Source: Paenibacillus radicis (ex Gao et al. 2016)
GTDB taxonomy: Bacteria; Bacillota; Bacilli; Paenibacillales; Paenibacillaceae
Direction of reading: 5' to 3'
Assembly (NCBI RefSeq): GCF_014641555.1
Contig: NZ_BMHY01000002.1
Span: 219,809-283,808, forward strand
DNA: 64,000 bases
Made by a program: the position numbers and the translations under genes. Shown here in pieces: positions 37,640-47,511 of this stretch; positions within the stretch are counted from its first letter, which is position 1; every line of letters starts with the position of its first letter. The notes under the pieces were generated by a model, which was given only the letters and a program-made list of their open reading frames with translations, made no database searches and was not told the DNA's origin.

Positions 37640-39874
37640 TTGGAACAATCCACTAGACAGGAACAGACTACGCTAGATATTGGCGGGATGACTTGCGCAG
37701 CCTGTGCTAACCGTATAGAGAAGGGCTTGAATAAGCTGCCTGGCGTAACGAAAGCTACCGTCAATTTCGCCATGGAGACGGCACATGTGGAGTACAATGC
37801 AGCGGAAGTAAGCAAGCAAGCGATGACCGATAAAGTTGTGCAGCTCGGCTATCAAGCGGTCGTGAAGGAAGAGGGCAAATCGGGCGAGGAGAAGAAGCAA
37901 AAGGAGCTGCGTGACAAAAAGCTGCAGCTGCTCGTATCGGCCGTCCTATCTTTGCCGCTGCTATGGGCAATGGTGAGCCATTTCTCATTCACATCATGGA
38001 TTTACTTGCCTGATTTTCTGATGAATCCGTGGGTGCAGCTGGCGCTGGCAACGCCTGTGCAATTCGTCATCGGCGGACATTTTTACACCGGGGCTTATAA
38101 AGCGCTGCGTAATAAGAGCGCGAATATGGACGTATTGGTTGCGCTGGGAACGTCGGCGGCTTATTTTTACAGCCTGTATCTGACGTTTCAATGGAGCGCA
38201 GCGGCAACGACGCACGGGCATGGCGGCGGTGCTCCCAGTCTCTATTTCGAAACCAGTGCAGTTCTAATTACTTTAATTATATTAGGCAAGCTGTTCGAAG
38301 TATTGGCGAAAGGCCGGACGTCGGAAGCCATTAAGAAGCTGATGGGGCTTCAGGCGAAAACAGCTGTCGTCATTCGTGACGGGCAAGAGCTGGCTATACC
38401 AGTCGAGAACGTACTGGTCGGTGATATGGTACTAGTGAAGCCGGGCGAGAAAATTCCGGTTGACGGTGAGGTTGTTCAGGGGGCTTCGGCTGTGGATGAG
38501 TCGATGCTTACGGGTGAAAGCCTGCCGGTTGAGAAACAAGCCGGAGATACCGTAATTGGGGCAACGGTTAACAAAAACGGCCGGCTTACGATAAGAGCAA
38601 CACGGATCGGAAAAGAAACAGCATTGGCGCAAATTATTAAAGTCGTTGAGGAAGCGCAGGGCTCTAAGGCGGAAATTCAGCGTGTTGCGGATAAAATATC
38701 AGGCATTTTCGTTCCGATTGTGGTAGGTATCGCCCTTCTGACTTTCCTGATCTGGTTCCTGCTTGTTGAACCAGGAGAATTTGCAGGTGCGCTTGAGAAA
38801 GCTATAGCCGTACTCGTAATTGCTTGTCCATGTGCGTTAGGGCTGGCAACACCAACGTCGATCATGGCCGGTTCAGGCCGTGCCGCGGAGTTTGGCATTT
38901 TGTTCAAAGGCGGAGAGCATCTCGAGGCGATGGAGAAAGTGCAGACGGTTATCGTCGATAAAACCGGCACCGTTACGAAGGGTAAACCAGAGCTGACGGA
39001 TGTATTCATTGAAGGGATGGATGAAGCTGAGGCGCTTGGCTTAATCGGGGCAGCGGAGAAGCAATCGGAGCATCCGCTGGCGGAAGCGATCGTTGCAGGC
39101 ATAGCGGCAAAAGGTATCGTGCTGCCGTCTATCGAACAATTTGGAGCGATTCCGGGCTACGGCATTCAAGCTGTTGCGGCTGGAGGAGCGAAAGTGCTCG
39201 TGGGGACGCGCAGATTGATGCAACGGGAACAGATCGACTTCGGAAACGCTGGCGAACGCATGGAACGATTGGAATCCGAGGGGAAGACCGCGATGCTTGC
39301 GGCTATTAACGGCCGGTATGCCGGGATCGTTGCTGTCGCGGATACGGTAAAGGAATCGTCCAAGGAAGCCATTGCGAAGCTGAAGCAGATGGGCATTGAA
39401 GTCATTATGATTACGGGCGACAACAAACGGACGGCAGAAGCGATTGCGCGTCAGGTAGGTATTGAGCGTACGTTGGCCGAAGTGCTGCCGGAGGGTAAAG
39501 CCGAGGAAGTGAAGCGGCTGCAGGCACAGGGCAAGAAAGTGGCCATGGTCGGCGACGGCATTAACGATGCCCCAGCGCTGGCAACGGCGGATGTCGGTAT
39601 TGCCATCGGAACCGGTACGGACATTGCGATGGAAGCAGCAGACGTTACGTTGATGCGAGGCGAGCTTACAGGTATTGCTGATGCAATCTATATGAGCCGG
39701 AAAACGATGGCCAACATCAAACAGAACTTGTTCTGGGCGCTTGGCTATAACACGCTGGGCATTCCGATTGCGGCGATTGGTTTGCTGGCGCCTTGGGTGG
39801 CGGGAGCTGCAATGGCACTAAGCTCCGTTTCTGTTGTGTTGAACGCGCTGCGGCTGCAGCGGTTAAAACGGTAA
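37640..39874 (+). CDS. copA: Copper-exporting P1B-type ATPase CopA
   Basis: About 744 residues. One N-terminal HMA domain ([16 protein letters not shown]), eight membrane helices, the ion-transport motif CPC at 396-398 ([11 protein letters not shown]), the phosphorylated D440 in DKTGTVTKG, the SEHPLAEAI histidine, and [16 protein letters not shown]. It pumps Cu(I) out of the cell using ATP. A His/Gly-rich extracytoplasmic loop (THGHGGGAP) lies between helices. The TTG at 37640, behind GAGAGGTGATT, is the preferred start. Control by CsoR is indicated by the operator just upstream. Confidence 0.95.
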   Translation: MEQSTRQEQTTLDIGGMTCAACANRIEKGLNKLPGVTKATVNFAMETAHVEYNAAEVSKQAMTDKVVQLGYQAVVKEEGKSGEEKKQKELRDKKLQLLVSAVLSLPLLWAMVSHFSFTSWIYLPDFLMNPWVQLALATPVQFVIGGHFYTGAYKALRNKSANMDVLVALGTSAAYFYSLYLTFQWSAAATTHGHGGGAPSLYFETSAVLITLIILGKLFEVLAKGRTSEAIKKLMGLQAKTAVVIRDGQELAIPVENVLVGDMVLVKPGEKIPVDGEVVQGASAVDESMLTGESLPVEKQAGDTVIGATVNKNGRLTIRATRIGKETALAQIIKVVEEAQGSKAEIQRVADKISGIFVPIVVGIALLTFLIWFLLVEPGEFAGALEKAIAVLVIACPCALGLATPTSIMAGSGRAAEFGILFKGGEHLEAMEKVQTVIVDKTGTVTKGKPELTDVFIEGMDEAEALGLIGAAEKQSEHPLAEAIVAGIAAKGIVLPSIEQFGAIPGYGIQAVAAGGAKVLVGTRRLMQREQIDFGNAGERMERLESEGKTAMLAAINGRYAGIVAVADTVKESSKEAIAKLKQMGIEVIMITGDNKRTAEAIARQVGIERTLAEVLPEGKAEEVKRLQAQGKKVAMVGDGINDAPALATADVGIAIGTGTDIAMEAADVTLMRGELTGIADAIYMSRKTMANIKQNLFWALGYNTLGIPIAAIGLLAPWVAGAAMALSSVSVVLNALRLQRLKR

Positions 39875-39932
39875 CGAATAGATACGAGCAGGAAAGGCGA
39901 AGCTGATGCAGAGAAATGACGAGGAGGACGCT

Positions 39933-40808
39933 ATGAAACGAGTAATATTCATATCGACGCTGGCAGCTGTTCTGCTGCTTGCGGGATGCGGGCAATCCGG
40001 AGGCAAATCCGACGAGCCCGCGATGAATCATGGTACAAGCCATAGCAGCGGCAATAGCGAGAGCAGCGGTCAGCATGAAGGGCATGAGGAAAACGGCGGT
40101 TCGGAAGAGGAGGCCATTTCCAATGCTCAAGCACTGTTTTCCTACTCGAATGATTCTGTTCAGCCAAATGAGGACTTCGTCGTCAAGATCCGGATTCAAG
40201 CGCCCGATGGTGAGCCTTACGATGCTTTTGATACCGTGCACGAGAAAAAAATGCATCTGATTATCGTCAGCAAGGATTTATCCTACTTTAGCCATATTCA
40301 CCCTGATTATGAGGGCGGAGGCCAGTTCAGTATAACGACGAGCCTGCCTGCTGCCGGTGAATACAAATGGATTGCGGACTTTAAGCTTCAGGGAGGCAGT
40401 GCGCTTAACCGGAGCGAGTGGATGACTGTTCAAGGCAAGGCGCCTGCGCTGAAAACAATTGTGCCGGACGAGCAACTGGTTAAGACAGTGGATGGCAAGC
40501 AGGTGACGCTCTCGATAGACCATTTGATGGCGAATATGGAGCTCAGCTTGAACTTCCACATTGCCGATGCTACCACCAAAAAGCCGATTGATAATCTGCA
40601 GCCTTACTTGGGTGCGGTAGGACATGTCGTTATTTTAAGCGAGGATGCAGAGCAATATTTACACGTTCATCCGACGGAAGAACAATCGTCAGGACCGGAT
40701 GCCGTCTTTAAGACGACATTCCCGCACAGCGGCGTGTATAAAATATGGGGGCAATTTCAGCAGGACGGCAAAGTATTCACCGTGCCGTTTGTCGTGAAGG
40801 TGCCTTAA
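39933..40808 (+). CDS. His-rich lipoprotein with duplicated HxHP domain (FixH/YtkA-like)
   Basis: About 291 residues. A lipoprotein signal with LLLAGCG is followed by a region rich in His, Ser and Gly (MNHGTSHSSGNSESSGQHEG), then two similar beta-sandwich domains: about 65-155 with HLIIVSKDLSYFSHIHP and about 185-290 with HVVILSEDAEQYLHVHP. The matching HIHP and HVHP motifs suggest one metal site per domain. It follows copA by 58 bases, with its own GAGGAGG, and so may bind or buffer copper at the outer membrane face. The role is inferred from motifs and neighbours. Confidence 0.8.
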   Translation: MKRVIFISTLAAVLLLAGCGQSGGKSDEPAMNHGTSHSSGNSESSGQHEGHEENGGSEEEAISNAQALFSYSNDSVQPNEDFVVKIRIQAPDGEPYDAFDTVHEKKMHLIIVSKDLSYFSHIHPDYEGGGQFSITTSLPAAGEYKWIADFKLQGGSALNRSEWMTVQGKAPALKTIVPDEQLVKTVDGKQVTLSIDHLMANMELSLNFHIADATTKKPIDNLQPYLGAVGHVVILSEDAEQYLHVHPTEEQSSGPDAVFKTTFPHSGVYKIWGQFQQDGKVFTVPFVVKVP

Positions 40809-40863
40809 GGACCGAATCATCGCTAACAATTCGTTTCGGCTGCATGAATGGGCAGGGTCACAA

Positions 40864-41053
40864 ATCAAAATGTAAAAGTACAGTTTGTTTGCCGCTTGAT
40901 GAGCGATTTATCGCATCAAAATGCAAAAGTGCAGGTTGATCGGCCCCAATAGCCTCTTAGAGGCGAAAATAGCGGATTTCAAATGTATTTTTGCATTTTG
41001 ACAGCGATTTGAGGCATTTAAAGGCCAACCAAAATGTACATTTGCATTTTGAT
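40864..41053. repeat. Family 1 intergenic hairpin repeat, copy R2
   Basis: Four units start near 40864, 40915, 40978 and 41028 (steps 51, 63, 50). The first reads ATCAAAATGTAAAAGTACA, and the last is in inverted orientation (CATTTGCATTTTGATTA). The layout equals copies R1 and R3. It occupies the gap between the convergent lipoprotein and Lrp genes; no gene is seen in it. Confidence 0.85.
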
Positions 41054-41100
41054 TAGCATACCGCGCGGCTCGGAGAGCCACTTCAGAGGATTATTCAAAA

Positions 41101-41142
41101 AAAGAGAGGCGTCCCTCTATTAACTTGGGACAGTCTCTCTTT
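41101..41142. terminator. Terminator between the lipoprotein and Lrp genes
   Basis: AAAGAGAGGCGTCCC (41101-41115) pairs with GGGACAGTCTCTCTTT (41127-41142) with minor mismatches; A and T tracts lie at both ends, so it can serve both convergent genes. Confidence 0.8.
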
Positions 41143-41166
41143 CTTGTTCCGGGCAGCAAAATTCGT

Positions 41167-41601
41167 CTATTTCAATTTCCCGATGGAAATGCTGATTTTA
41201 TAGTTGCCGTATTGCAGCAGCTCGTCCAAAAAAGCGGTTAAGGCTTCTGTTGAAGCGGCCTGCGCACGCAGCCAATAGCAGCCTTCCCCGCTAACACGAT
41301 GTGCCTCCGTAATCCAATCGGTCCGCTGGATATATTTTTGCAGCGATTGGTGGGCCTCAGTTGACTGCAAAAATACGATAATAAACGCAGAAATCATAAG
41401 TCCGAGCTTTTCGGGGTTCCACCTTAACGTATAGCCTTCAATGATGCCCATGTCCTGAAGCTTGCGGATACGGGCTCCTACTGCTTGACCGGTCAAATGA
41501 ACAAGCTTGCCGATTGCTTTATGGGAGCGGGTCGCATCCTCCAGCAAGCTGTTCAAAATCCGAAGATCAATTTCGTCTATGGTTGGTTCGGTGCTTGGCA
41601 T
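41167..41601 (-). CDS. Lrp/AsnC family transcriptional regulator
   Basis: About 144 residues: a helix-turn-helix (IDLRILNSLLEDATRSHKAIGKLVHLTGQAVGARIRKLQDMGIIEGY, seen as separate helices) and a C-terminal RAM-like sensor domain with the strand pattern typical of amino-acid-binding Lrp proteins. The ATG at 41601 (MPSTEP) follows AAAGGAA by eight bases; an upstream extension is unlikely. It diverges from the metallo-hydrolase gene across 141 bases and probably controls it. Confidence 0.9.
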   Translation of the reverse strand: MPSTEPTIDEIDLRILNSLLEDATRSHKAIGKLVHLTGQAVGARIRKLQDMGIIEGYTLRWNPEKLGLMISAFIIVFLQSTEAHQSLQKYIQRTDWITEAHRVSGEGCYWLRAQAASTEALTAFLDELLQYGNYKISISIGKLK

Positions 41602-41742
41602 ACTTGAATTCCTTTCAGCGTGAAAGTCATAACCGGCTAATTGTTTCATGAGGTTATGTAAGCCTTATTGCCTCTTATTTTATAATGAGATCAGAACGAT
41701 AATCAATGAAATGACCAACTATAGATGAAGAGGTGTAGTACG

Positions 41743-42498
41743 ATGAAGCTGCAATTAATCCGGAATGCCACGTTAAGGCTGCAATATGCAGGAGTAGAAC
41801 TGCTGCTCGATCCGATGCTCTCGGAAGCGGAATCAAGTCCGCCTATTATCAATACGGCAAATGACCGGAGAAATCCGTTGGTGCCGCTCCCTGCGGCTTA
41901 TGAAGCGGATGCCCTGCCGGACGCTGTACTAATTACGCACTTGCATAATGATCATTGGGATGAGGCAGCAAGGCAAGCGATTCCGCACGCGACTCCGATT
42001 TTATGCCAGCCGGGGGATGAAGCAGCAATCACTGAAGCAGGTTTCGGCCATGTTACGCCAATTCAAGAAACGGCAAGCTTTCGGGGTATTTCTATCCGAC
42101 GGTTCGGAGGGCAGCATGGCACAGGCGACATTGGTAAAATGATGGGTCCGGTGTCAGGCTTCCTGCTTCAAGCAGAAGGCGAGCCTTCCATCTATATTGC
42201 GGGGGATACGATCTGGTGCAGCGAAGTGAAAGATGCGCTTCACGGTTATCATCCCGATGTAACGGTTGTGAATGCCGGAGGCGCCCGATTTATAGAAGGC
42301 GATCCGATTACAATGGATGGGGCTGATGTTGCCAGCGTTTGCCGTCACGCACCGTATACGAAAGTCGTTGCCGTCCATATGGATGCGATCAACCATTGTT
42401 ATACGACGAGATCCGATTTGCGAACTCAGCTGGAAGGGGAAGGGCTGCTGCATCAAGTTCTTATACCGGAAGATGGCGAATGGCTGGAAGAGTTGTAA
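41743..42498 (+). CDS. MBL-fold metallo-hydrolase
   Basis: About 251 residues of the UlaG-like branch of the metallo-beta-lactamase fold. The metal motif THLHNDHWD (H-x-H-x-D-H) and later conserved residues (GGQHGTG, IAGDTIWC, VHMDAINHC) are intact. Substrate unknown; the family includes lactonases and phosphodiesterases. AAGAGGTG precedes the ATG. TATAAT at 41681-41686 may be its -10 box. Confidence 0.88.
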   Translation: MKLQLIRNATLRLQYAGVELLLDPMLSEAESSPPIINTANDRRNPLVPLPAAYEADALPDAVLITHLHNDHWDEAARQAIPHATPILCQPGDEAAITEAGFGHVTPIQETASFRGISIRRFGGQHGTGDIGKMMGPVSGFLLQAEGEPSIYIAGDTIWCSEVKDALHGYHPDVTVVNAGGARFIEGDPITMDGADVASVCRHAPYTKVVAVHMDAINHCYTTRSDLRTQLEGEGLLHQVLIPEDGEWLEEL

Positions 42499-42523
42499 GC
42501 TGGACATCTGCATAGCGATGAGA

Positions 42524-42568
42524 AAAAGACCGGGGTTTCGGCAACTGCTGCCGAAACCCCGGTCTTTT
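42524..42568. terminator. Bidirectional terminator
   Basis: Perfect 20-bp arms beginning AAAAGACCGGGG (42524-42543) and ending CCCCGGTCTTTT (42549-42568) around a 5-base loop lie between the convergent metallo-hydrolase and alpha-mannosidase genes. Confidence 0.95.
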
Positions 42569-42574
42569 CAATCA

Positions 42575-45500
42575 TTAAGCTGGCGTAATTCGGATCGTCT
42601 TCACTTCGAATGGCGTGAAATGCAGCGTCGCTTCGTTGGCCGAAGCATCGAAGGCAAGCGGCTTGATGCCGGCCGCAACGTCACCCGCCGCTGTCTCCAG
42701 ACCCTCCAGCATATCGGTTTCCCGGATATCGGTAAATCCAAAGCTGGAAGTAATGGAGCTGCTCGTCGACATGCCCTTGCATTCATAGAGCCGGGCGATG
42801 ATCGCTCCGGAGCCATCCTCGGCCATTTTGACCGTATCAACGATAATATTCGCTTTCCCAGCCAATACTAGTCCGCGGAAAATGCCTGAGTTGCCAGGCA
42901 TAGAAAGCACAGGAGCGTTGAGCTCCGCCGCTTCCCGGATTACAGGGTTGCTGGCAAAGCCTTTATTCCACACATGGAACGAGTAAGTGAAGGTATGCAT
43001 CCCTTGATCGGCGAGTCCGTCCGGATAGTCCGGGGAACGGAGCAGCGTCAAATTCATTTCTTTTCCCAGTGTATTAATGCCGTATTTGCAATCATTAAGC
43101 AGTGCGAAGCAGCGGTCGCCTTCGACAAAAGCGGACCAACGATGCTGACTCACTTCATAACGGTCCGCGTCATGCGGCCTCGAATAGTGGTTCGGACGTT
43201 TAACATGCCCGAATTGGATCTCATGCAGCGCTTCTGTCGTATGCAGATTAACGTCAAAGCCAACCTTCAGCAGCTTGTGGCTTTCTTTCCAATCGATCGA
43301 AGTATGGAATTCGACGCGGCGGCTGTCTGCATGCAGACGAACGGTCTGGATGAGCGTGGACTCATTCAGCTTGCGCTCGATCCGGATTTCGGCGAATAGC
43401 GGCCCGTTGCCGGTTACTGTAATATGAGCCGGTTCGGGGAGTGCCATCTCGGCGTCCCTATACCGCCGGTCCAGCTCCCACGCATCATAGCTCGATGTTT
43501 GATCTCGGAACATGCGGAACCGGTTGCTGATCCCGTGTGTCCACTCGGATTGGCTCTCTTTGTCCCAAATACGGATGATTTCTCCGCGATCATTGAATGT
43601 AACGAGCAATTGATCGTTTTCTAACCGGTCAGCAGCAGCTTGAACAGAGCTTGTTTGAGCGGCGGAGCCAGCGTTCACAGAAAGACCAGCAGCGGACTCC
43701 AGCGAAATATAGCCGCTTGCCGGCAGCTCTGCCCGCACGTATAGCTTGCCGCCATCGCTTTGAACGGGGAGCATACGGCCTAGACTGTCCGTCGCGCCGG
43801 AGAATTCGTCAGGCAGCTCGGTTATCTTCGTCCGGTCCCATGGGAGCACATTGAATAACGTGACACTTTCGTTCGTACGAATGCTGCTGTCAGCCCGTTC
43901 AGCATCCATAATGGCTTTTGCTGCGGAATGGCTGATTTCAGCAATCGATTCTAGCAAAGCCTCATAAGCTTTCTCAGCTTCCTCATGCACCCGGCGAATG
44001 GACGTACCCGGTAAAATATCATGGAATTGAAGCAGCAGCAGCTCCTTCCATGCTGCATCAAGCTGAGCCTTCGGATACGGCGTGCGGCCAGAGAGAGCAG
44101 CAAGCGTGCTCATGTGCTCGGCTTCCTTCAGAGCAGCTTCCGCGGATCGGTTGCCCTGTTTCATTTTCGCCTGGGAAGTAAACGTACCGCGATGCGCGGA
44201 ATAATAAAGCTCTCCCACATAGCGATTAGCCGGCATGCCGCGCTGCTCCAAATCCTCGAAGTAATCGATCGGCGAGCTGATTGCCGTACGCGGCACGCCT
44301 TCGAGATCCTTCATCCGTCTTAGAAATTCAAGGTCATTGCGGTTCGCGCCGCCGCCGCCATCCCCGTAGCCGAATTGCACAAGACGGGTCGATATGCCGT
44401 ATTTCTGTACGCGCTCATTCCATTGGAAGAGGGCGTAGCTGACGTCCGCCGGATTCGGATACGGACCGTAGTCGAGCAAGTGAACCGGTACGGTCGAGCC
44501 GTCAATGCCTTCCCAAGTGAACGTGTTATGGGGAAAGGTGTCTCCGACGTTGTCGTAGGTTTGAAACATTTTGACCGAAGCGAAGTAATCGACGCCGCAT
44601 TTTTGCATAATTTGCGGCAGGTTGCCGGAGTAGCCAAACACATCGGGCAGCCACAGCATCCGGCTGTCTACGCCAAACTCCTCTCGTAAAAAGGCTTTGC
44701 CATAAAGGAACTGGCGAACGAAGCTTTCGCCGCTAGGGATGTTGGCATCGGGCTCCACCCACATGCCGCCTTCCATGATGATGCGGCCTTCCGCGACGTA
44801 ACGCTTGATCCGTTCGTACAATTCGGGATACAGCTCTTTGGTCAAATGGGTCAAATACGGCTGGCTTTGCACATATTTGTATTCCGGATATTCCTCCAGC
44901 AACGCAAGCTGGTTGGACAACGTACGGGCAATCTTCCGCTTCGTCTCCTCGATCGGCCACAGCCAAGCGATGTCCAGATGGGATTGCCCCATCATGAACA
45001 GCTTGGGCGCCGTTGAACCGTTGACGCATGCCAGCAGCGGCTCCAGCACTTCCCGGCCCTGACGGGCAGTTGCTTCAAGCTCATCGCCGCTTCTGCTCCA
45101 GTCTAGTTCAGTAATGAGCCGGTCGAACGCTTTATCGATTTCGCTCGCCCGCAGCGGGGCGGAGCCGATGCCGGTTCGAAGCTGATACAGCGCCTCCAAA
45201 TCGATGAAAAACTGATACAGCTCCTCGTTAAGCACGGCGATACGGGATTGCTGATATACAGGCAGATCCCGGTCATGCCCCGCATAAGCTTCCGCAACGA
45301 TCTCGTAGATATCGCCCGGGACCGCTTCTCTTGCCAAGGTAATGGTCTTATGCTGGAGATCGATAGCTCCGGCAAGTTTGCCGTTTACATAGACGGTGGT
45401 CTCGGAGCCCAGGTTTAGCCGGAGCTCGACACGCTTGCCCGCAGCTTCTCGCGGAAGCTGAACTACCGCTTTAAACCAGCCGTACTGCCATGTTTTTCCC

Positions 45501-45673
45501 CATTCTGTCCGGGGTTGAATCGCTTCATAAGGAAGCAAGCCGGCATCCTCAAGAGAAAGCCAGTTGTCCGATGGCGAGTAGGTGAAGTCGACAGGGCCAA
45601 GAGGGCGGTACAGCAAATTCTCTTTTTCCCTCATCCATTTTTCAATATGAAATAATCTCTCTTTCTCGTACAA
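42575..45673 (-). CDS. Alpha-mannosidase, glycoside hydrolase family 38
   Basis: About 1032 residues. The GH38 catalytic domain has the zinc motif H232-x-D234 in GQSHLDIAWLWP and the nucleophile D344 in WLPDVFGYSGNLPQ; this is followed by the alpha-mannosidase middle domain (YYSAHRGTFTSQAKMKQGNR) and a long C-terminal beta-domain. It cleaves alpha-linked mannose in the cytoplasm. The frame is open 52 codons further upstream, into the neighbouring permease gene, but TTG at 45673 with CCGGAGGCG eight bases ahead is the likely start. It ends the ABC operon and would degrade the imported alpha-mannoside. Confidence 0.93.
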   Translation of the reverse strand: MYEKERLFHIEKWMREKENLLYRPLGPVDFTYSPSDNWLSLEDAGLLPYEAIQPRTEWGKTWQYGWFKAVVQLPREAAGKRVELRLNLGSETTVYVNGKLAGAIDLQHKTITLAREAVPGDIYEIVAEAYAGHDRDLPVYQQSRIAVLNEELYQFFIDLEALYQLRTGIGSAPLRASEIDKAFDRLITELDWSRSGDELEATARQGREVLEPLLACVNGSTAPKLFMMGQSHLDIAWLWPIEETKRKIARTLSNQLALLEEYPEYKYVQSQPYLTHLTKELYPELYERIKRYVAEGRIIMEGGMWVEPDANIPSGESFVRQFLYGKAFLREEFGVDSRMLWLPDVFGYSGNLPQIMQKCGVDYFASVKMFQTYDNVGDTFPHNTFTWEGIDGSTVPVHLLDYGPYPNPADVSYALFQWNERVQKYGISTRLVQFGYGDGGGGANRNDLEFLRRMKDLEGVPRTAISSPIDYFEDLEQRGMPANRYVGELYYSAHRGTFTSQAKMKQGNRSAEAALKEAEHMSTLAALSGRTPYPKAQLDAAWKELLLLQFHDILPGTSIRRVHEEAEKAYEALLESIAEISHSAAKAIMDAERADSSIRTNESVTLFNVLPWDRTKITELPDEFSGATDSLGRMLPVQSDGGKLYVRAELPASGYISLESAAGLSVNAGSAAQTSSVQAAADRLENDQLLVTFNDRGEIIRIWDKESQSEWTHGISNRFRMFRDQTSSYDAWELDRRYRDAEMALPEPAHITVTGNGPLFAEIRIERKLNESTLIQTVRLHADSRRVEFHTSIDWKESHKLLKVGFDVNLHTTEALHEIQFGHVKRPNHYSRPHDADRYEVSQHRWSAFVEGDRCFALLNDCKYGINTLGKEMNLTLLRSPDYPDGLADQGMHTFTYSFHVWNKGFASNPVIREAAELNAPVLSMPGNSGIFRGLVLAGKANIIVDTVKMAEDGSGAIIARLYECKGMSTSSSITSSFGFTDIRETDMLEGLETAAGDVAAGIKPLAFDASANEATLHFTPFEVKTIRITPA

Positions 45674-45728
45674 GATGAACGCCTCCGGAAACCTGATGGG
45701 CAGGTATGATAGTGGAATGAATCGAGTG

Positions 45729-46562
45729 CTAGCCTTTGGTTGCGCCGGCGGTAAGACCTTTAACGAGCGCTTTCTGGAAGATGACGAATACGAGCAGGAC
45801 AGGCAAGGTCGTGACAATTCCCGCTGCATTTAAAGGGCCCCATTGGATGCCGGATTTCGTAATGAATGTGTTGATGCCTGCAGGCAATGTACGCATCTGA
45901 TCCGAATTGATAAAGGTCATGGCGATCATCATTTCTTGCCAAGCGGTGATGCAGACGGTCAAGCCTACTGCTACCAGACCAGAACGGGCCAGTGGCAGTA
46001 CCATGCGGAACAGGATGCCCAGCGAGGAGGAGCCGTCGATTTTCGCCGCTTCGTCGATGTCTTTAGGCACGCTTTTGAAATAGCCGGTCAATAGCCAGAT
46101 GGCCATCGGCAGCAAAATGGCACAGTTGGTAAGTATAATGCTGGCATGCGTGTTGAGCATGTTCAGCTTGCCCCACATCACATACAGCGGCACGATCAGC
46201 GTCGTGAGCGGCATGATTTGAGCGAATAGGATAACGGTAAAATAAACCAGCTTCCCCTTAAACGCATAGCGGGTCATGCTATAGGCTGCAAAGCTCGCGA
46301 TGACGAGCACGATGAGTACGGTGCCAGCCGTATTAATGACGGAATTAAGAAAGTAGGTCGGAATAGCCGAACCTTGAAACACGGCTTTGTAATGCTCAAA
46401 GGTGAAAATATTCGGAATCAAAGTTGCGGGATCGCGAAAGATTTCATCGGATTTTTTCACCGAAGTAACGAACAGCCAATATAGCGGAAATAAAATGATG
46501 ACCATAATGCCGGCGATAATTACTGTATTCCAAATGTTCTTTATGGCTTTCATGATGCTCAC
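45729..46562 (-). CDS. Carbohydrate ABC transporter permease (MalG type)
   Basis: 277 residues, six membrane helices and the EAA loop DEAAKIDGSSSLGILFRMVLP. The opening helix pattern NTVIIAGIMVIILFPLYWLF is typical of MalG/UgpE-like subunits. It overlaps its partner permease gene by four bases and lies 55 bases before the alpha-mannosidase start. Confidence 0.95.
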   Translation of the reverse strand: MSIMKAIKNIWNTVIIAGIMVIILFPLYWLFVTSVKKSDEIFRDPATLIPNIFTFEHYKAVFQGSAIPTYFLNSVINTAGTVLIVLVIASFAAYSMTRYAFKGKLVYFTVILFAQIMPLTTLIVPLYVMWGKLNMLNTHASIILTNCAILLPMAIWLLTGYFKSVPKDIDEAAKIDGSSSLGILFRMVLPLARSGLVAVGLTVCITAWQEMMIAMTFINSDQMRTLPAGINTFITKSGIQWGPLNAAGIVTTLPVLLVFVIFQKALVKGLTAGATKG

Positions 46563-47440
46563 TCCTTAACCGATCTCAGCATGGCGCGCATATAGGGCGA
46601 GCAAATAATGCCGATAATGACCAAGCTGATCAGCGCCATGGCTGAGGATTTACCGAAGTCAAAAAACTCAAAAGCGAGCCGGTAGGTGTAGATGGGAAGG
46701 GTAGAGGTCGCATCCATTGGGCCGCCTTTCGTTGTCACCCAGATCAGATCGAAATAATTCAGCGTCCAGATCGTCGTAATGACGCCGGTTGCTCCGATTA
46801 TAGGTGTCAGATGCGGCACCTTAATGTAGCGAACGATGCTGAACCAGCGGGCACCGTCGATGCGGGCTGCTTCGAGCTGGTCGTCCGGAATGTCCTGAAG
46901 CGCGGCAAGCAGCATGAGGAACCAGAACGGAAACGCCTTCCAGGTGTTGACGAAAATAAGGGTGCCAAGCGCCATATCCGGCCCCAGCCAAGATATATCT
47001 TTATCAATCAGATGCAGGTAGCGGAGAATATCGTTCACGATCCCCATATCCGACTGGAGCATCCAGCTCCACATTAAAGCGGTCACGACGCCTGGCAATA
47101 CCCAGGGCAGAAGGAGCACGGAACGAAGAACACCTTTGCTTCTCCTTCTCTCGTCCACGAATAAAGCCGACAGCAGTCCAGCCGCCATCTGCAATATAAC
47201 GCCGCATACCGTCCATATAATCGTCGTTAGCAATACATGCTTGAATATATCGTCGGTGAGAATATCCTTGAAGTTCGCTAAGCCGATGAACGGCTTGTCG
47301 GGCTTGCTTAGCTGCCAGCGATGAAGGCTGACGTATAAATTGTAAAACAAGGGATAGGCCAACAAGCTGACGATGACCGCCAGCGAAGGCAATAAATAGA
47401 GGTAAGGAACAAATTTGCGAAGCAGCCGCTTATCTGTCAT
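46559..47440 (-). CDS. Carbohydrate ABC transporter permease (MalF type)
   Basis: About 293 residues with six membrane helices; opening YLYLLPSLAVIVSLLAYPLF and EAA loop EAARIDGARWFSIVRYIKVPHL. The third codon (ATG, 47440) is the better start because AGGAG lies eight bases ahead of it, but only two bases ahead of the first ATG (47446). It works with the MalG-type subunit encoded downstream. Confidence 0.95.
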   Translation of the reverse strand: MTDKRLLRKFVPYLYLLPSLAVIVSLLAYPLFYNLYVSLHRWQLSKPDKPFIGLANFKDILTDDIFKHVLLTTIIWTVCGVILQMAAGLLSALFVDERRRSKGVLRSVLLLPWVLPGVVTALMWSWMLQSDMGIVNDILRYLHLIDKDISWLGPDMALGTLIFVNTWKAFPFWFLMLLAALQDIPDDQLEAARIDGARWFSIVRYIKVPHLTPIIGATGVITTIWTLNYFDLIWVTTKGGPMDATSTLPIYTYRLAFEFFDFGKSSAMALISLVIIGIICSPYMRAMLRSVKE

Positions 47441-47511
47441 ATACATGTCTCCTGGCTTCTGGCTTTAGGGAGAGGGGGAGAGGCGGGTTAACGCGCTCTG
47501 CCCCGTTCCGT

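Noticed and set aside
45674..45829. Longer start for the alpha-mannosidase
   Set aside because: The extension overlaps the end of the permease gene and lacks a ribosome binding site; TTG at 45673 has both a good site and a normal N-terminus.
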